From positions 186,001 to 250,000 of the forward strand of contig NZ_VFVY01000003.1 in the NCBI RefSeq assembly GCF_006442315.1: a DNA stretch of 64,000 nt. The letters run 5' to 3'. A program made the translations under genes and the position numbers. Shown one piece after another: positions 53,037-61,847 of the stretch (position 1 is the first letter of the stretch; each line of letters begins with the position of its first letter). This DNA comes from Mesorhizobium sp. B2-3-4. GTDB lineage: Bacteria; Pseudomonadota; Alphaproteobacteria; Rhizobiales; Rhizobiaceae. Below the pieces are notes generated by a model. The model searched no databases, had not been told where the DNA came from, and worked only from the letters and a program-made list of their open reading frames with translations.

Positions 53037-54857
53037 CTATTCCGCCGGCGAGGGTTTCTTGCGGAACATCGCCACCAGATTGTCCCACAGCTCGATCTTG
53101 GCGCCCTGGCGCTTCATGATCACGCCCTGCTGCAGGATCGACAGCGTGTTGTTCCAGGCCCAGTAGATGACGAGGCCTGCCGGGAAGCCCGCCATCATGA
53201 AGGTGAAGATGACCGGCATCCAGGTGAAGATCGCGGCCTGCGTCGGATCCGGCGGCGTCGGGTTCATGCGCATCTGCAGGAACATGGTGACGCCCATGAT
53301 CAGCGGCCACACGCCGATCATCAGCATATGTGGCAGCGTCACCGGGATGAGGCCGAACAGGTTGAACAGCGAGGTCGGATCGGGCGCGGCCAGATCCTGG
53401 ATCCAGCCGAAGAATGGCGCATGCCGCATCTCGATGGTGATGTAGAGCACCTTGTAGAGCGAGAAGAACACCGGGATCTGCAACGCCACCGGCCAGCAGC
53501 CGGCAAGCGGATTGATCTTCTCGGTCTTGTACAGCTCCATCATCGCCTGCTGCTGCTTCATCTTGTCGTCCGCGTATTTCTCGCGGATTTCCAGCATCTT
53601 GGGCTGCACCTTCTTCATGTTCGCCATCGACGCGTAGGACTTGTTTGCGAGCGGGAAGAAGATGGCCTTGACGATGACGGTCGTGGCCAGGATCGCCAGG
53701 CCGAAATTGCCGAGGAATTTGTAGAGCGTGTCGATCAGCCAGAACATCGGCTTGGTGATGAAGTGGAACCAGCCCCAGTCGATCAACAGGTCGAAGCGCT
53801 TGATGTGGCGGTCTTCGGCGTAGGCGTTGATCTTGGCGACTTCCTTGGCGCCGGCGAAGACTTCCGTCTCGACGGTCGCCGACTGGCCGGCATCGACATT
53901 GATGGCGTCGGTCAGGAAGTCGGACTGGTAGCGATGGCGGCCGTCCTCGAAATAGGCGTAGCGCGGCTGGAACGGCTGCTTCTCGGTCGGGACCAGCGTG
54001 ACGGCCCAGTACTTGTCGGTGATGCCGAGCCAGCCGTCGGTCGACTTGCCGGGCTGGTACTGCTTGTCCTTTTCGACGGACGCGTATTTGTGCTCCTGCA
54101 GCCCTTCCGTGCCGGTGAAGCCGATCAGGCCTTCATGCAGCACATAGGTGCTGGCCACCGCCGGCTTGTCGTAGCGCGCGACGCGGCCGTAGTTGAACAG
54201 CGAAACCGCGCTGGACCCGGAATTCTGCACCGTGTCGGAGACGGTGAACATGTAATTGGCATCGACCGAGAAGGTGCGCTTGAAGGTCAGGCCCTTGTCG
54301 TTGGTGTAGGTCAGCGTCACCGGCGTCGACGGCGTCAGTGTCGGATTGCCGTCCACGTTCCACTGCGTTTCCGCACCGGGCACGGTACCGGTCTTGTCGT
54401 TGCCGACGAAGCCGATCTCGGCGAAATAGCCGGTGGGCAGCGCCTGCGGGTTGAGCAGTTCGATCTCGGGCGAATTCTTGTCGACGGTCTCGGTGTAGTG
54501 CTTGAGCTTGAGGTCGTCGAGCCGCGCGCCGGTCAGGTTGATCGAGCCTTCGAGGCTGGGCGTGTCGATCTTGACGCGCTTCGAGGCGGCCAGCGCCTGG
54601 TCGCGGCCGGCCGCGGTGACGACGTCACCGCCGGGAGCATTGGGAATGGCGCCTGGCGCCGTCGTACCCGGCGCCGGCGTGCTGGCGCCCGGATTGGCGG
54701 CATCGGCCGCCTTCTTCTGTTCCTCGACGCGCTGCTGCTCGACCTTGGCGGCCTCGCGCTGCGCCTCGACGCGCGGGTTCATGTAGAAAACCTGCCACAA
54801 AGTCAGGATCAGCACCGACAGCGCGATGGTGATGAAGAAGTTCCGGTTGTTTTCCAT
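53037..54857 (-). CDS. yidC: Membrane protein insertase YidC
   Basis: A 606-residue insertase, of normal length for Gram-negative YidC. TM1 (residues ~7-24) precedes a large periplasmic domain (~60-350). The conserved core has 'FGLAILATTVIVKAIFFPLANKSYASMANMKKVQPKM' and 'INPLAGCWPVALQIPVFFSLYKVLY'. Further TMs come near 'LPHMLMIGVWPLIMG' and 'FTFMMAGFPAGLVIYWAWNN'. The linker after TM1 is rich in Ala, Pro and Gln. It follows rnpA by 14 bases. Confidence 0.98.
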   Translation of the reverse strand: MENNRNFFITIALSVLILTLWQVFYMNPRVEAQREAAKVEQQRVEEQKKAADAANPGASTPAPGTTAPGAIPNAPGGDVVTAAGRDQALAASKRVKIDTPSLEGSINLTGARLDDLKLKHYTETVDKNSPEIELLNPQALPTGYFAEIGFVGNDKTGTVPGAETQWNVDGNPTLTPSTPVTLTYTNDKGLTFKRTFSVDANYMFTVSDTVQNSGSSAVSLFNYGRVARYDKPAVASTYVLHEGLIGFTGTEGLQEHKYASVEKDKQYQPGKSTDGWLGITDKYWAVTLVPTEKQPFQPRYAYFEDGRHRYQSDFLTDAINVDAGQSATVETEVFAGAKEVAKINAYAEDRHIKRFDLLIDWGWFHFITKPMFWLIDTLYKFLGNFGLAILATTVIVKAIFFPLANKSYASMANMKKVQPKMLEIREKYADDKMKQQQAMMELYKTEKINPLAGCWPVALQIPVFFSLYKVLYITIEMRHAPFFGWIQDLAAPDPTSLFNLFGLIPVTLPHMLMIGVWPLIMGVTMFLQMRMNPTPPDPTQAAIFTWMPVIFTFMMAGFPAGLVIYWAWNNTLSILQQGVIMKRQGAKIELWDNLVAMFRKKPSPAE

Positions 54858-54871
54858 CGAGAGCCCTTGGC

Positions 54872-55225
54872 CTATCGTGTTCCGCTGAGACGGCGGGAGA
54901 GTTCGGCCTTCAACTGGCCGAACGGGGCGCGCAGCGCATCGTCGCGCCCGACGATGACATAGTCATTGCCAGGCATCATGTCATCGGCGGCGTGGGTGCG
55001 CACGGCTTCTTTCAGCCGCCGCCTGACGCGGTTGCGCACAACCGCGTTGCCGACCTTCTTGGTGACGGTGAAGCCGACGCGCGGCACCCCGCCATCGCCG
55101 CGATCGAGGACCTCGACGAGGAAAAACCGCCCGCGGCGTTTTTCACCGCGGCGGACGGCCAGGAATTCCGCGCGTTTCAGAAGCCGCTTGGGATTTTGTC
55201 CCACTGGCTTGCCGGTTGCGGGCAA
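54872..55225 (-). CDS. rnpA: Ribonuclease P protein component (TTG start)
   Basis: About 117 residues; the protein subunit that helps RNase P bind pre-tRNA. The family core is '[26 protein letters not shown]', with '[21 protein letters not shown]' before it. There is no ATG near the proper start. TTG 55225 ([10 protein letters not shown]) lies 14 bases after the rpmH stop; GTG 55204 is an alternative. The longer frame through rpmH is antisense-free but non-coding. Confidence 0.92.
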   Translation of the reverse strand: MPATGKPVGQNPKRLLKRAEFLAVRRGEKRRGRFFLVEVLDRGDGGVPRVGFTVTKKVGNAVVRNRVRRRLKEAVRTHAADDMMPGNDYVIVGRDDALRAPFGQLKAELSRRLSGTR

Positions 55226-55239
55226 CGATCTCGTCTCGC

Positions 55240-55374
55240 TTAGGCGCTGAGCCGCTTGCGGCCGCGATTGCGGCGAGCTGCGACGACGCCACGACCACCC
55301 TTGGTGGCCATGCGGGCACGGAAGCCGTGCCGACGCTTGCGGACGAGTTTGGACGGTTGATAGGTACGCTTCAT
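55240..55374 (-). CDS. rpmH: Large ribosomal subunit protein bL34
   Basis: A 44-residue basic ribosomal protein. It begins [20 protein letters not shown] and ends [10 protein letters not shown], the complete canonical bL34. It is the first gene of rpmH-rnpA-yidC, a nearly universal bacterial cluster. It is too short for many length cut-offs. Confidence 0.98.
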   Translation of the reverse strand: MKRTYQPSKLVRKRRHGFRARMATKGGRGVVAARRNRGRKRLSA

Positions 55375-55651
55375 TTGTTTTAATACCGCGGGGTGCGGCC
55401 CTTCTTGTGTCTGTCACTTTGTAACAGGAGCTTTGCCGGGCCGGTTTGGCGCGATCGAAACCGCGCCGGGACGAATGGCCCGAGCGTGAGCGGGCTTATA
55501 GAAAGAAGGGTTTTGGAAGTCAATCCGGCGCTGGCGTGGCGTTTCGCGCCAACCTTTCCGCGAATTAATTTTTCCGACCAAGGATGAAATTGGCAAAAAA
55601 GCCGTAATCGCCTAATGTTGGCTGATCAAGTGATTGTGAAGATCGAGTCGC

Positions 55652-57139
55652 ATGAGCGAAGCCATCCAAGCGGGCGAAGGGACCGGAACGGCGCAAGCCG
55701 CCGTGCGCTCGGTGCCGCTGTCGCGCGGCCTTTCGACGAAACTGCTGCTGCTCACCATCGTTTTCGTGCTTTTGGCCGAAGTGCTGATCTTCCTGCCCTG
55801 GATCGCCAGCTATAGGCTGAGCTGGCTCAAGGAGAGGCTGAGCACGGCCGCGGCGGTCTCGATCGTGCTGGTGCAGGGCGAGTCGACCTCGCTGTCGCGC
55901 ACCGCGCAGAATGACGTGCTGATGGCGATCGGCGCCAAGGCGATCGCGGTGCGCGACGGCGGCGTCTCGCGGCTTCTGGTGGTGGCCGACATGCCGCCGC
56001 AGGTCGACGAGCACATCGATCTCGCCAGCGTAGGCATGGTCAAGGGCATGACCGGAGCGCTGGACACGCTGTTTTTCGGCGGCGACAGGATGCTGCGCGT
56101 CTTTGGGCCGGTCGGCGACAGCGACAAGGAGTTCGAGCTGATCATGCCCGACTACTCCTTGCGCAAGGCCATGCTCATCTATTCGCGCAACGTCGCCTTC
56201 GTCTCGCTCCTGATCTCGCTGTTCACGGCCATGCTGGTCTATGCCGCGATCGACCTGATCATGATCGGCCCGATCCGCACCATGACGCGCTCGATGCTGT
56301 CCTTCTCCGAGGCGCCCGACGATCCCGGACGCATCATCCATCCGGCGGACCGCTCCGATGAGATCGGGGTGGCCGAGCGCGAATTGTCACAGATGCAGGA
56401 GCGGCTGCAGAAGATGCTGGCCGAGCAGAAGCATCTGGCCGATCTCGGGCTGGCCGTGTCGAAGATCAACCACGACATGCGCAACATCCTGGCCTCGGCC
56501 CAGCTGATGTCGGACCGCCTGCGCCAGGTCAAGGATCCGACGGTGCAGGCCTTCGCGCCCAAGCTGCTGCGCGCGCTTGATCGCGCCGTCTCCTATTCGG
56601 AGGGCGTGCTTCACTATGGCCGCACGCAGGAACCGCCGCCGTCGCGCCGCAGGGTAAGGCTGCGCCAGCTGGTCGAGGACGTGCACGGACTGCTGGCGAT
56701 CGAGGAGGGCATCGAGTTCATCAATGCCGTCGAGGCGGCTTTCGAGGTGGATGCCGATTCCGACCAGCTCTTCCGGGTGCTCACCAATCTGTGCCGCAAC
56801 TCGGTGCAGGCGATGGCGGCCGATACCGAAAGCGCTGTGGTGCGCCGGCTCGCCGTATCGGCCGAGCGCATGGGCAGCGTCAGCCGCATCGCCGTGACCG
56901 ACACCGGGCCCGGCCTGCCGCCGAAGGCGCGCGAAAACCTGTTCGCGGCCTTCCGCGGCTCGGCGCGCAGTGGCGGCACCGGCCTTGGCCTGGCGATCGC
57001 GCATGAACTGATCCGGGCGCATGGCGGCACGGTGGAACTGGTCGAGTCGATCGGCGGGCGCACGACATTCGCCGTCACCATCCCCGACCAGCCGGTGCGT
57101 CTCGACCAGGCCCGCGGCAGCCTGCGCCGCCCGGCCTGA
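55652..57139 (+). CDS. Orphan sensor histidine kinase
   Basis: A 495-residue two-TM kinase. TM1 is at ~29-50, a small periplasmic sensor at ~51-180 and TM2 at ~181-203. A HAMP-like linker with a coiled coil (~205-262) follows, with the phosphoacceptor His274 in 'KINHDMRNILASAQ'. The ATPase domain has the N box 'LTNLCRNSVQAM', G1 'DTGPGLP' and G2 'SGGTGLGLAIAHELI'. The HDMRN form of the H box (Arg in place of the more common Leu) is unusual but known. No response regulator is encoded nearby. ATG 55652 lacks a strong ribosome site. Confidence 0.93.
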   Translation: MSEAIQAGEGTGTAQAAVRSVPLSRGLSTKLLLLTIVFVLLAEVLIFLPWIASYRLSWLKERLSTAAAVSIVLVQGESTSLSRTAQNDVLMAIGAKAIAVRDGGVSRLLVVADMPPQVDEHIDLASVGMVKGMTGALDTLFFGGDRMLRVFGPVGDSDKEFELIMPDYSLRKAMLIYSRNVAFVSLLISLFTAMLVYAAIDLIMIGPIRTMTRSMLSFSEAPDDPGRIIHPADRSDEIGVAERELSQMQERLQKMLAEQKHLADLGLAVSKINHDMRNILASAQLMSDRLRQVKDPTVQAFAPKLLRALDRAVSYSEGVLHYGRTQEPPPSRRRVRLRQLVEDVHGLLAIEEGIEFINAVEAAFEVDADSDQLFRVLTNLCRNSVQAMAADTESAVVRRLAVSAERMGSVSRIAVTDTGPGLPPKARENLFAAFRGSARSGGTGLGLAIAHELIRAHGGTVELVESIGGRTTFAVTIPDQPVRLDQARGSLRRPA

Positions 57140-57398
57140 CGGTCTTTTTGGCCGGATTCCAGGTTGCCGGCCTTTTGGGTTCGTCGCTCTTCCCTTGGCC
57201 TTCTCGGCCGGATCAGGCCAGCCGCATGGCGGCTTCGCAGTGCCGGCATCGGCACAGGCACCACTGGATGACAGGCTTGCGACAAAACTTTTGCCGGATC
57301 GGCTTGCTTTTCGCAAATTCAGTCGTTAGGGAACTGCACACATTCGCGGCCGGTCTTTCGGATCGGATCGCGGGGCCGTCGAAAACATGGCCTGATGC

Positions 57399-57475
57399 GC
57401 GCCCGTAGCTCAGCTGGATAGAGCACCAGACTACGAATCTGGGGGTCAGGAGTTCGAATCTCTTCGGGCGCGCCA
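57399..57475 (+). tRNA. tRNA-Arg(ACG)
   Basis: A 77-base cloverleaf. The acceptor GCGCCCG (57399-57405) pairs with CGGGCGC (57465-57471), with discriminator G and an encoded CCA (57473-57475). The D-arm is AGCTCAGCTGGATAGAGC. The anticodon stem CCAGA/TCTGG has loop CTACGAA, so the anticodon is ACG. The T-arm contains GTTCGAATC. The wobble A would be edited to inosine by TadA to read CGN codons. No integrase or duplicated 3' end (att) was seen beside it. Confidence 0.97.
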
Positions 57476-57552
57476 AATCTTCCTCGCACTACGGTTGTAA
57501 TGTAGCTGGGCTGGCCTTGCGCGGCCAAGCGTAGGCAGGACGCCATCGCCGT

Positions 57553-59211
57553 TCACCCCAACGCGCGTGCCGCCGCCCTGCCGGCGCTGCGGCCCGAAAA
57601 GATACAGCCGCCGAGGAACGTGCCTTCGAGCGCTGCATAGCCATGCACGCCGCCGCCGCCGAAGCCCGCCACTTCGCCGACCGCATAGAGGCCCGGCACC
57701 GGCCGGCCGTCGGCGCCGAGCACGCGGCTGTCGAGATCGGTCTCAAGGCCACCCAGCGTCTTGCGGGTCAGGATGTTGAGGCGCACGGCGATCAGCGGTC
57801 CATTGGCCGGGTCGAGCATCTTGTGTGGTTTGGCCGTGCGGATCAGCCTGTCGCCGAGATAGGCGCGTGCGCCGCGCAGGGCGGTGATCTGCATATCCTT
57901 GGAGAACGGGTTGTCGAGCTGCCGGTCGCGGGCGCGGATTTCGCGTTCGACCTCCGCGACGTCGAGCAGCGGCTCGCCGCCGGCCAGCGCATTCATGCGC
58001 GCCACCAGCCTCGAAAGGTCGGTCTCGACAATAAAGTCCTCGCCCTTTTCCATGAACGCCTTGACCGGGCCTGGAATGCCCGAGGTGGCGCGGCCGAGCA
58101 CCTTGCGCCAGCTTTTCCCCGTCAGGTCGGGGTTCTGTTCCGAGCCCGAAAGCGCGAATTCCTTCTGGATGATCTTCCTGGTCAGGATGAACCAGGAATA
58201 GTCGAAGCCGGTGCCCATGATGTGGCTGAGCGTGCCCAGCGTGTCGAAGCCGGGATAAAGCGGCACCGGCAGGCGTTTTCCCCTTGCATCGAGCCACAGC
58301 GAGGACGGGCCGGGCAGGATGCGGATGGCATGGTCGGTCCAGATCGGCGCCCAGTTCCTGATGCCCTCGACATAGTGCCACATGCGGTCGCGGTTGATGA
58401 TCGCGCCGCCGGCCTGTTCGGAGATCGCCAGCATGCGGCCATCGACATGGTCGGGCACGCCGGTGATCATGCGCCTCGGCGCGTTGCCGAGGCGCTTCGG
58501 CCAGTTTTCGCGGACCAGCTGATGGTTGGCGCCGATGCCACCGGAGGCGACAATGACCGCCTGCGCATGAAGTTCGAAATCGCCCGATACTTCCCGCGAG
58601 CTCTTGTGGCCGCGCTCGACGGTACTCGGCTCGAGGATGTCGCCCCGCACGCCGGTCACGGTCGCACCCGTGCGCGTCAGTTCGTTGACCCGGTGGCGGA
58701 ACCTGAAGCCGATCAATCCGCGCTTCTGTGCCTCGCGCACGCGCAGCACGAAAGGCTCGAGCACGCCGGGGCCGGTCCCCCAGGTGATATGAAAGCGCGG
58801 CACCGAATTGCCATGGCCGACGGCATTGCCGCCGCCGCGCTCGGCCCAGCCGACGACCGGGAAGAACTTCAGCCCGCGCTCCATCAGCCAGGAGCGCTTC
58901 TCGTTGGCGGCGAAGCCGACATAGGCCTCCGCCCATTTGCGCGGCCAGAAATCCTCCGGCCGGTCGAAGGCGGCTGTGCCCATCCAGTCCTCGAGCGCCA
59001 GATCGTGCGAGTCGCGGATGCGCATACGCCGCTGCTCGGGCGAATCGACGAGGAACAGCCCGCCGAACGACCAGAAGGCTTGGCCACCCAGCGACTGTTC
59101 CGGCTCCTGGTCGACGATGATGATCTTCTTGCCGGCCTCGGCCAGTTCGGCCGCGGCAACCAGCCCGGCAAGACCGGCGCCGACAATGATGACGTCCGCG
59201 TCGTCAGCCAT
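57553..59211 (-). CDS. FAD-binding dehydrogenase (KstD/fumarate-reductase-like flavoprotein)
   Basis: A 552-residue flavoprotein. The N-terminal FAD site is 'DVIIVGAGLAGLVAAAELAEAG' and the second FAD block near the C-terminus is 'GLYAVGEVAGFGGGGVHGYAALEGTFLGGC'. The family (FAD-binding dehydrogenase, related to 3-ketosteroid-delta1-dehydrogenase and fumarate reductase flavin subunits) is widespread in rhizobia; the substrate is unknown. It has no signal peptide, so it is cytoplasmic. It follows the Gfo/Idh/MocA gene on the same strand by 42 bases. Confidence 0.88.
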   Translation of the reverse strand: MADDADVIIVGAGLAGLVAAAELAEAGKKIIIVDQEPEQSLGGQAFWSFGGLFLVDSPEQRRMRIRDSHDLALEDWMGTAAFDRPEDFWPRKWAEAYVGFAANEKRSWLMERGLKFFPVVGWAERGGGNAVGHGNSVPRFHITWGTGPGVLEPFVLRVREAQKRGLIGFRFRHRVNELTRTGATVTGVRGDILEPSTVERGHKSSREVSGDFELHAQAVIVASGGIGANHQLVRENWPKRLGNAPRRMITGVPDHVDGRMLAISEQAGGAIINRDRMWHYVEGIRNWAPIWTDHAIRILPGPSSLWLDARGKRLPVPLYPGFDTLGTLSHIMGTGFDYSWFILTRKIIQKEFALSGSEQNPDLTGKSWRKVLGRATSGIPGPVKAFMEKGEDFIVETDLSRLVARMNALAGGEPLLDVAEVEREIRARDRQLDNPFSKDMQITALRGARAYLGDRLIRTAKPHKMLDPANGPLIAVRLNILTRKTLGGLETDLDSRVLGADGRPVPGLYAVGEVAGFGGGGVHGYAALEGTFLGGCIFSGRSAGRAAARALG

Positions 59212-59253
59212 GATTCCTCCCGAGAAGTAGCCGGCAAATTTAGCGCTGGTAAA

Positions 59254-60243
59254 TCAGACGTTCTCCCAGCCGCCCTTGTTGTCGTCGGCGCGGAAGATGG
59301 CGTCGATGACCTTCTGGTTGAGCACCGATTCTTCCAGCGTGAAGACGCGCTCCTTGCCGCCAAGTGCGGCCCGCGCGAAGGTCTCGACTTCCAGCCTGTA
59401 TTGCTGCGTGCCGGGGAAGCAGAAGACCTGCGCCTCGGTGTGGTTCTGATTGTGAAGCTCGACGCGGTGGTGGTCGTAGAGCCCGGCATTGAATGGGGAA
59501 AAGACCTCGATGAAACCCTTCTCGCCGTGGAACACCATCACCTGGCGTGCCGCCATCTGCGTCGACAGGTAGAAGGACAGCTCGAAGTCGCCGAAATCGG
59601 CGCGGATCGAGGAATAGATGTCGGTGCCGAATGTCTTGTCGCGCTCGATCGTCGCCTGCACACGGCTAGGCTCCTTGCCGGTCGAGAAACGCGTCGACAC
59701 GGTCGGGTAGACGCCGATATCGGGCAAGGCGCCACCGCCGAGGTCGAGCTGGTTGCGCATGTTGGTGGGGTCGACATTGTAATAGGAGAACGCACCCTGG
59801 ACATGGCGCAGCCGGCCGATGGCGCCGCTGGCGATGAGGTCACGCACCTTGATCCATTGCGGATGGTAGATGACCATGAAGGCTTCGCAGACCAGCACCT
59901 TCTTCTGGTCGCGCAGCTTGATCAGCGGTGCGATGTCCTTGGCGTCGAGCGCCAGCGGCTTTTCAACCAGCACATGCTTGCCGGCTTCGATGGCCTTGGC
60001 CGCCCATTCGACATGCTGCGAGGTCGGCAGCGGAATATAGACGCCGTCGACTTCGTTCGAAGCGAGCAGTTCCTCATACGAGCCAAAGGCATGGCGCGCG
60101 CCGAAGCGCTCGGCCAATGCCTTGGCCTTCGACAGGTCGCGGCTGGCGATCGCCGAAAGCACGCCGTTTTCCGCCTCGACCATGGCCGGCAACAAATGCT
60201 CGCGGCCGATCTTGGCCGTCGACAACACACCCCATCGGAACAT
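59254..60243 (-). CDS. Gfo/Idh/MocA-family oxidoreductase
   Basis: A 329-residue NAD(P)-dependent dehydrogenase. The N-terminal Rossmann fold starts [20 protein letters not shown], with '[15 protein letters not shown]' (the conserved E-K-P) and '[14 protein letters not shown]' (the D-x-G-x-Y/H-like catalytic area) after it. It is expected to oxidise or reduce a sugar, polyol or dihydrodiol. Start ATG 60243 has AGGAGAAG upstream. It is probably co-transcribed with the flavoprotein gene downstream. Confidence 0.92.
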   Translation of the reverse strand: MFRWGVLSTAKIGREHLLPAMVEAENGVLSAIASRDLSKAKALAERFGARHAFGSYEELLASNEVDGVYIPLPTSQHVEWAAKAIEAGKHVLVEKPLALDAKDIAPLIKLRDQKKVLVCEAFMVIYHPQWIKVRDLIASGAIGRLRHVQGAFSYYNVDPTNMRNQLDLGGGALPDIGVYPTVSTRFSTGKEPSRVQATIERDKTFGTDIYSSIRADFGDFELSFYLSTQMAARQVMVFHGEKGFIEVFSPFNAGLYDHHRVELHNQNHTEAQVFCFPGTQQYRLEVETFARAALGGKERVFTLEESVLNQKVIDAIFRADDNKGGWENV

Positions 60244-60317
60244 CACGCTTCTCCTATCGATTATATCGATGAAGATGTGCCTGAATTCTGGAGAAAAGCC
60301 AATGAGAGACGCGGGTC

Positions 60318-60390
60318 ACAAGGCACCTTCGTCATCCTCAGGTCCGCGCCGCGTCGCTACGCTGCTTGCTTCGCACGTGGATGACGAGGA
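60318..60390. repeat. Intergenic palindromic repeat, family C
   Basis: Arms CGTCATCC (60330-60337) and GGATGACG (60379-60386) enclose a GC-rich, imperfectly paired centre (GCGCCGCGTCGCTACGC...). Elements with the flanks AAGGCACCTTCGTCATCCT and GGATGACGA are frequent between genes in Mesorhizobium-type chromosomes. Only one copy is in this window. Confidence 0.55.
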
Positions 60391-60403
60391 CGTGCGGCCG
60401 CGC

Positions 60404-60979
60404 TCAGCCCCGCCTGCCCGTCAGCGTCATGTCGAAATCGACGACATTGGAATAGAGCGGCGTGCCGACATCCATGCCGTATCGCGAGCGCAGCACCTTG
60501 CCGGTAACATGGAATCTGATCGTGCCGGCTTTCAGCCCGTCGAGTTCAGCGGTGAACTTTTCCGTGGACGTCTTGCCGCGTGCTGTCAGCCGGCCGGTGA
60601 CCAGGGCTGTCGTGTCGCCGGTGCGGGCAACGCTGGTCGAACGGAACTGGATTTCGGGGCTGTTGGCCGCATCGAACACCGCGTCGGAGCGCAGGAAGGC
60701 ATCAATGCGGCCCTGCCCGGTGCCCACGCTTTCGGGATAGATCGTGAGGTCGACCTTCGAGCGGCCGACATCATTGTTGTCGATGCGGATCGTACCCTTG
60801 AAGCGGGCAAAGGCGCCATCGAATCCGCCGCCGCCGGCCTTGCCGATGGTGAAGCGGACCGAGGAGCCGGCCTGGCTGATCGTGTAGCTGCCGGCGGCGT
60901 CGCCGAGCACGACCGCCGCGTAGACGGGCATGGCAAGGCAAGCGGCGGCAACCGCCAATCCGAGGATTCGCGCATGCAT
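60404..60979 (-). CDS. YceI-family periplasmic lipid-binding-like protein
   Basis: A 191-residue exported protein. Signal peptide ~1-21 (MHARILGLAVAAACLAMPVY) leads into a YceI beta-barrel: 'AAGSYTISQAGSSVRFTIGK', 'SVGTGQGRIDAFLRSDAVFD' and 'PLYSNVVDFDMTLTGR'. YceI proteins bind isoprenoid-type lipids in characterised cases. The cytochrome b561 gene upstream on the same strand (68 bases) is a common partner, which suggests electron transfer to a bound quinone-like lipid. Confidence 0.92.
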   Translation of the reverse strand: MHARILGLAVAAACLAMPVYAAVVLGDAAGSYTISQAGSSVRFTIGKAGGGGFDGAFARFKGTIRIDNNDVGRSKVDLTIYPESVGTGQGRIDAFLRSDAVFDAANSPEIQFRSTSVARTGDTTALVTGRLTARGKTSTEKFTAELDGLKAGTIRFHVTGKVLRSRYGMDVGTPLYSNVVDFDMTLTGRRG

Positions 60980-61047
60980 TGGGGTGTTCCTTGTTCGGAG
61001 GCAACGCTCCTGGCGTCCTCATTTCACAAACGCGACCGGCGCCCGTT

Positions 61048-61620
61048 CTATTCCCCGGCTGACGAAGGCGTGATCATGCGCGTGAGCACGCTGTCGCGCA
61101 GCAGGAAGTGGTGGCGCAGCGCCGCCGCGACATGCAGGGCCGCCAGGGCGATGCCGGCATAGGCGAGATACCAGTGCGCCGACGCCCAGAAGCTCTCGGC
61201 GGCGTCGGACTCTGCGAGCGGCAGGTTGGGCATGACGAAGAGGTTGAACGGCATGGTGGGAATTTCCAGCGTCGAGACCGACACCAGCGCCCAGCCGGAC
61301 AAGGGCAAGGCGACCTGGAAGGCATAGAGGGCCAGATGCGCCAGCGGCGCCGTCCGCCGCTCCAGGGCCGCGACCCGGGATGGCAGGGGCGGCGGCTTGT
61401 TGCCGAGCCGCCAGGCGATGCGCAGAATGATGAGGCCAAGCAGCAGAAAGCCGAACGACTTGTGCAACTGGATCAGCTCGAAGGCGGCGCGCTGGCTCTC
61501 GATCCGCACCATGACGAAACCGAGCGCGAACTGGCCGATGAAGAGGATGCCGATCAGCCAGTGGAGGAGGATCATCGCCCAGCCGTAGCGGGTGGGGGTG
61601 TTGGTGATGGAGGTTTGCAT
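61048..61620 (-). CDS. Cytochrome b561 family protein
   Basis: A 190-residue, four-TM di-heme membrane protein. The heme-ligand His are in 'MILLHWLIGILFIGQ', 'LIQLHKSFGFLLLG', 'AHWYLAYAGIALAALHVAAALRHHF'. The protein is the bacterial CybB type. It probably passes electrons between the quinone pool and a periplasmic partner; YceI is encoded immediately downstream. ATG 61620 (MQTSITNTPTRYGW) fits the family, although its ribosome site is poor. Upstream in-frame Met codons add a non-family extension. Confidence 0.92.
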   Translation of the reverse strand: MQTSITNTPTRYGWAMILLHWLIGILFIGQFALGFVMVRIESQRAAFELIQLHKSFGFLLLGLIILRIAWRLGNKPPPLPSRVAALERRTAPLAHLALYAFQVALPLSGWALVSVSTLEIPTMPFNLFVMPNLPLAESDAAESFWASAHWYLAYAGIALAALHVAAALRHHFLLRDSVLTRMITPSSAGE

Positions 61621-61847
61621 GGAAGGCGAACGTTGCTGAGCCGCGGTTTCTTCCACCCTCGCTTGTGGGGTGAGTAGCCGGTTCACCACAGGCGAATTCA
61701 TCGTGCCAGTGGCACGATGAAGGCCGGCGAACGTCGGGACGCTGCGAAGCAGCGGGAACCCGGTCGAACTCACGAATTGTCACCCCGGCCCTTCGCAGGC
61801 TCAGGGCGTTCGAAGTTCGAAAAGCCAAGCAATTGGCTTTTCATCCG

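Noticed and set aside
53328..54962. 544-codon plus-strand frame opposite yidC
   Set aside because: yidC on the other strand is unambiguous. The antisense product has no domain and the composition of a shadow frame.
57399..57475. tRNA-Arg as an integration site for a mobile element
   Set aside because: No integrase, no repeated tRNA 3' end within the window, and ordinary genes on both sides.
57643..60384. 913-codon plus-strand open frame opposite the flavoprotein and Gfo/Idh/MocA genes
   Set aside because: It is antisense to two clearly recognisable genes, its protein is His/Arg/Asp-rich without any domain, and it crosses the intergenic gap. It is a GC-rich shadow frame.
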